Shown here piece by piece: positions 32,877-33,842 of a stretch of 33,842 nt of DNA; position 1 is the first letter of the stretch; each line of letters starts with the position of its first letter. The translations under genes and the position numbers were made by a program. This stretch comes from an uncultured Ruminococcus sp. (lineage in GTDB: Bacteria > Bacillota > Clostridia > Oscillospirales > CAG-272): positions 1 through 33,842 of the forward strand of contig URUL01000010.1 in assembly GCA_900551005.1 (NCBI GenBank), read 5' to 3'. The notes beneath the pieces are model-generated. The model searched no databases. It saw nothing but the letters and a program-made list of their open reading frames with translations, and was not told where the DNA came from.

Positions 32877-32905
32877 ATTTTATCACAGTTTTTTTATCTT
32901 GTCAA
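32877..32905 (-). promoter_or_regulatory. Sigma-A promoter of the metQNI operon
   Basis: On the minus strand, TTGACA (32905-32900), a 17-bp spacer, and TAAAAT (32882-32877). It drives the Met-rich leader ORF, the attenuator and metQNI. Confidence 0.85.
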
Positions 32906-32929
32906 TAGTTTCGCAAAAAATTATTAAAA

Positions 32930-32960
32930 AAATCAAAGAGGAAGAAAATTTCTTCCCTTT
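32930..32960 (-). terminator. Possible weak terminator of the carbohydrate-binding protein gene
   Basis: GGAAGAAA and TTTCTTCC (32940-32956) form an AT-rich stem, followed on the minus strand by TCTTTGATTTTTTT. It lies about 100 bp after the stop at 33063 and just before the metQNI promoter. Confidence 0.4.
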
Positions 32961-33062
32961 TGCCGATTTTTCGAAATTTATTTTGCTTTTGTTCCTGTTT
33001 TCCCGTTATTATTTCTGCGGAATCATGCGTTTTTCTTTTCAGGAGCTGCTGCCATGAACGTC

Positions 33063-33842
33063 TCAACCGCCGAAACCGCCTTTCCCACTGGGACGGATGC
33101 CGCCGCCCATGCCTCCCATTCCGCCGCCCATGCCCGAGCTTCCGTAAATAAGACTGCTCAGCGTCATCTCCTGTGACTGTGTACCCGCCGTCACGGTATA
33201 CGTGCCGCCCAAGACAAGCGAAGGCGAGCTTACGACGACATTGTTATAGGTGCTTTCCGGGGCAAAGCTTGCGATCACGTTCCCCGAGGAATCCTTGAGC
33301 GTAACGGTGCCCGTCGTATACTGAGAGAAGGTGACCATGATGCTTCCCTGCGTGGAGCTGCTTCCGAAATTCTGCGACATGCCGCTCGAGCCGACCGCAA
33401 TCAGAGTACCGCCGGTTATCGATGCCGTACCGTCATAGTCGAGCGCGCCGTTTCCGCTGCTCTGCGAACCGCTGACATAGATCTCACCGCCCGAAACGAA
33501 AAGGCTTCCGTTAGCATCGATTCCGTCGCCCGAGGCTTTTATTTTGACCGTACCGTCCGATATGTTGATATAGTAATCGGAGCTTCCGCCGCTCGTGCCG
33601 CCTCCGCCGAAGCCGCCTCCGCCGAAGCCACCGAAACCGAAATTATCCTTGCCGAAGATACCGCCCATGCCGCTGGAATCCGTACCGCCTGCGGCATTGA
33701 TACCGTCATCGCTCGAAGCAATGTATATATTTCCGCCGGAGATATTGACCGTCGCGCCTTCGATACACTCGTAGCTCTTCTGTATATCGATCTCGCCGCC
33801 CGAAATGCTGATATTTTCATCGGCATGGAATGCATCATCGCC
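33063..33842 (-). CDS. Carbohydrate-binding-domain (DUF4353-type) protein, N-terminus outside window
   Basis: The last 259 residues of a larger protein; the frame is open to the right edge. It consists of short beta-helix-like repeats of the form ISGGxIxI (ISISGGEIDI, VNISGGNIYI, ASDGIxAxG variants). These are typical of the carbohydrate-binding-domain family annotated as DUF4353, which occurs on the surface of gut Clostridia. Two glycine-rich segments stand out: GFGGFGGGGFGGGG in the middle and a MGGGMGGMGGG tail near the C-terminus. An ATG at 33668 is internal and not the start. These proteins are often exported, but the signal peptide would lie outside the window. Function is not established. 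Confidence 0.8.
   Translation of the reverse strand, partial: GDDAFHADENISISGGEIDIQKSYECIEGATVNISGGNIYIASSDDGINAAGGTDSSGMGGIFGKDNFGFGGFGGGGFGGGGTSGGSSDYYINISDGTVKIKASGDGIDANGSLFVSGGEIYVSGSQSSGNGALDYDGTASITGGTLIAVGSSGMSQNFGSSSTQGSIMVTFSQYTTGTVTLKDSSGNVIASFAPESTYNNVVVSSPSLVLGGTYTVTAGTQSQEMTLSSLIYGSSGMGGGMGGMGGGIRPSGKGGFGG

Noticed and set aside
33539..33838. Second minus-strand frame over the carbohydrate-binding protein
   Set aside because: It is a shadow frame of the Gly/Ser repeats; the in-frame ISGGxI repeats belong to the other frame.

Overview
The window comes from a spore-forming, anaerobic, low-to-mid-GC member of the Bacillota (class Clostridia, probably a gut lineage). Evidence for this: pyruvate:ferredoxin oxidoreductase, HPr kinase, the c-di-AMP phosphodiesterase GdpP, and a set of sporulation genes (spoIIR, dipicolinate synthase A/B, pro-sigma-K, a SipL-like coat protein). 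Shine-Dalgarno sequences are strong and many sigma-A promoters have 17-bp spacers. No tRNA, rRNA, CRISPR array, phage or complete insertion sequence was seen.

Layout. 1-2086: start of the manganese exporter gene mntP (cut by the left edge) and an ECF-type sigma factor with a long unexplained C-terminal extension. 2193-7125: divergent galE and nifJ. 7284-11401: a MarR-controlled heterodimeric ABC exporter with a palindromic operator at its promoter. 11637-14393: a copper module copA-csoR-copZ. 14394-14790: an intergenic stretch with hairpins and no gene. 14791-18999: hprK, a DUF2232 membrane protein and gdpP in one apparent operon. 19183-22496: a foldase-like FKBP lipoprotein and a toroid-type putative polysaccharide-degrading protein.

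22643-28375 is a sporulation block. dpaA-dpaB faces away from spoIIR, and the shared intergenic region carries a sigma-E-like promoter on one side and a forespore (sigma-F/G-like) promoter on the other. ppx/gppA overlaps the end of spoIIR. An uninterrupted sigK follows, then a SipL-like DUF3794+LysM gene with its own sporulation-type promoter. 28583-29837 holds an ECF sigma factor and an overlapping membrane protein gene, probably its anti-sigma factor.

The most striking part is the methionine transporter operon on the minus strand (32905 down to 29895). A strong promoter is followed by a 38-codon leader ORF with 13 Met codons, including an MMMSMMMSMMM run. A rho-independent terminator comes next, then metQ-metN-metI. 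This has the architecture of ribosome-mediated attenuation sensing methionine. Codons 31-33 of the leader are perfectly complementary over 8 nt to the terminator loop, which gives a candidate antiterminator. In addition, the metQ product is circularly permuted: after the lipoprotein signal it starts with what is normally the second half of MetQ and ends with the normal first half. I know of no description of either feature. The window ends in a glycine-rich carbohydrate-binding-domain protein cut by the right edge.
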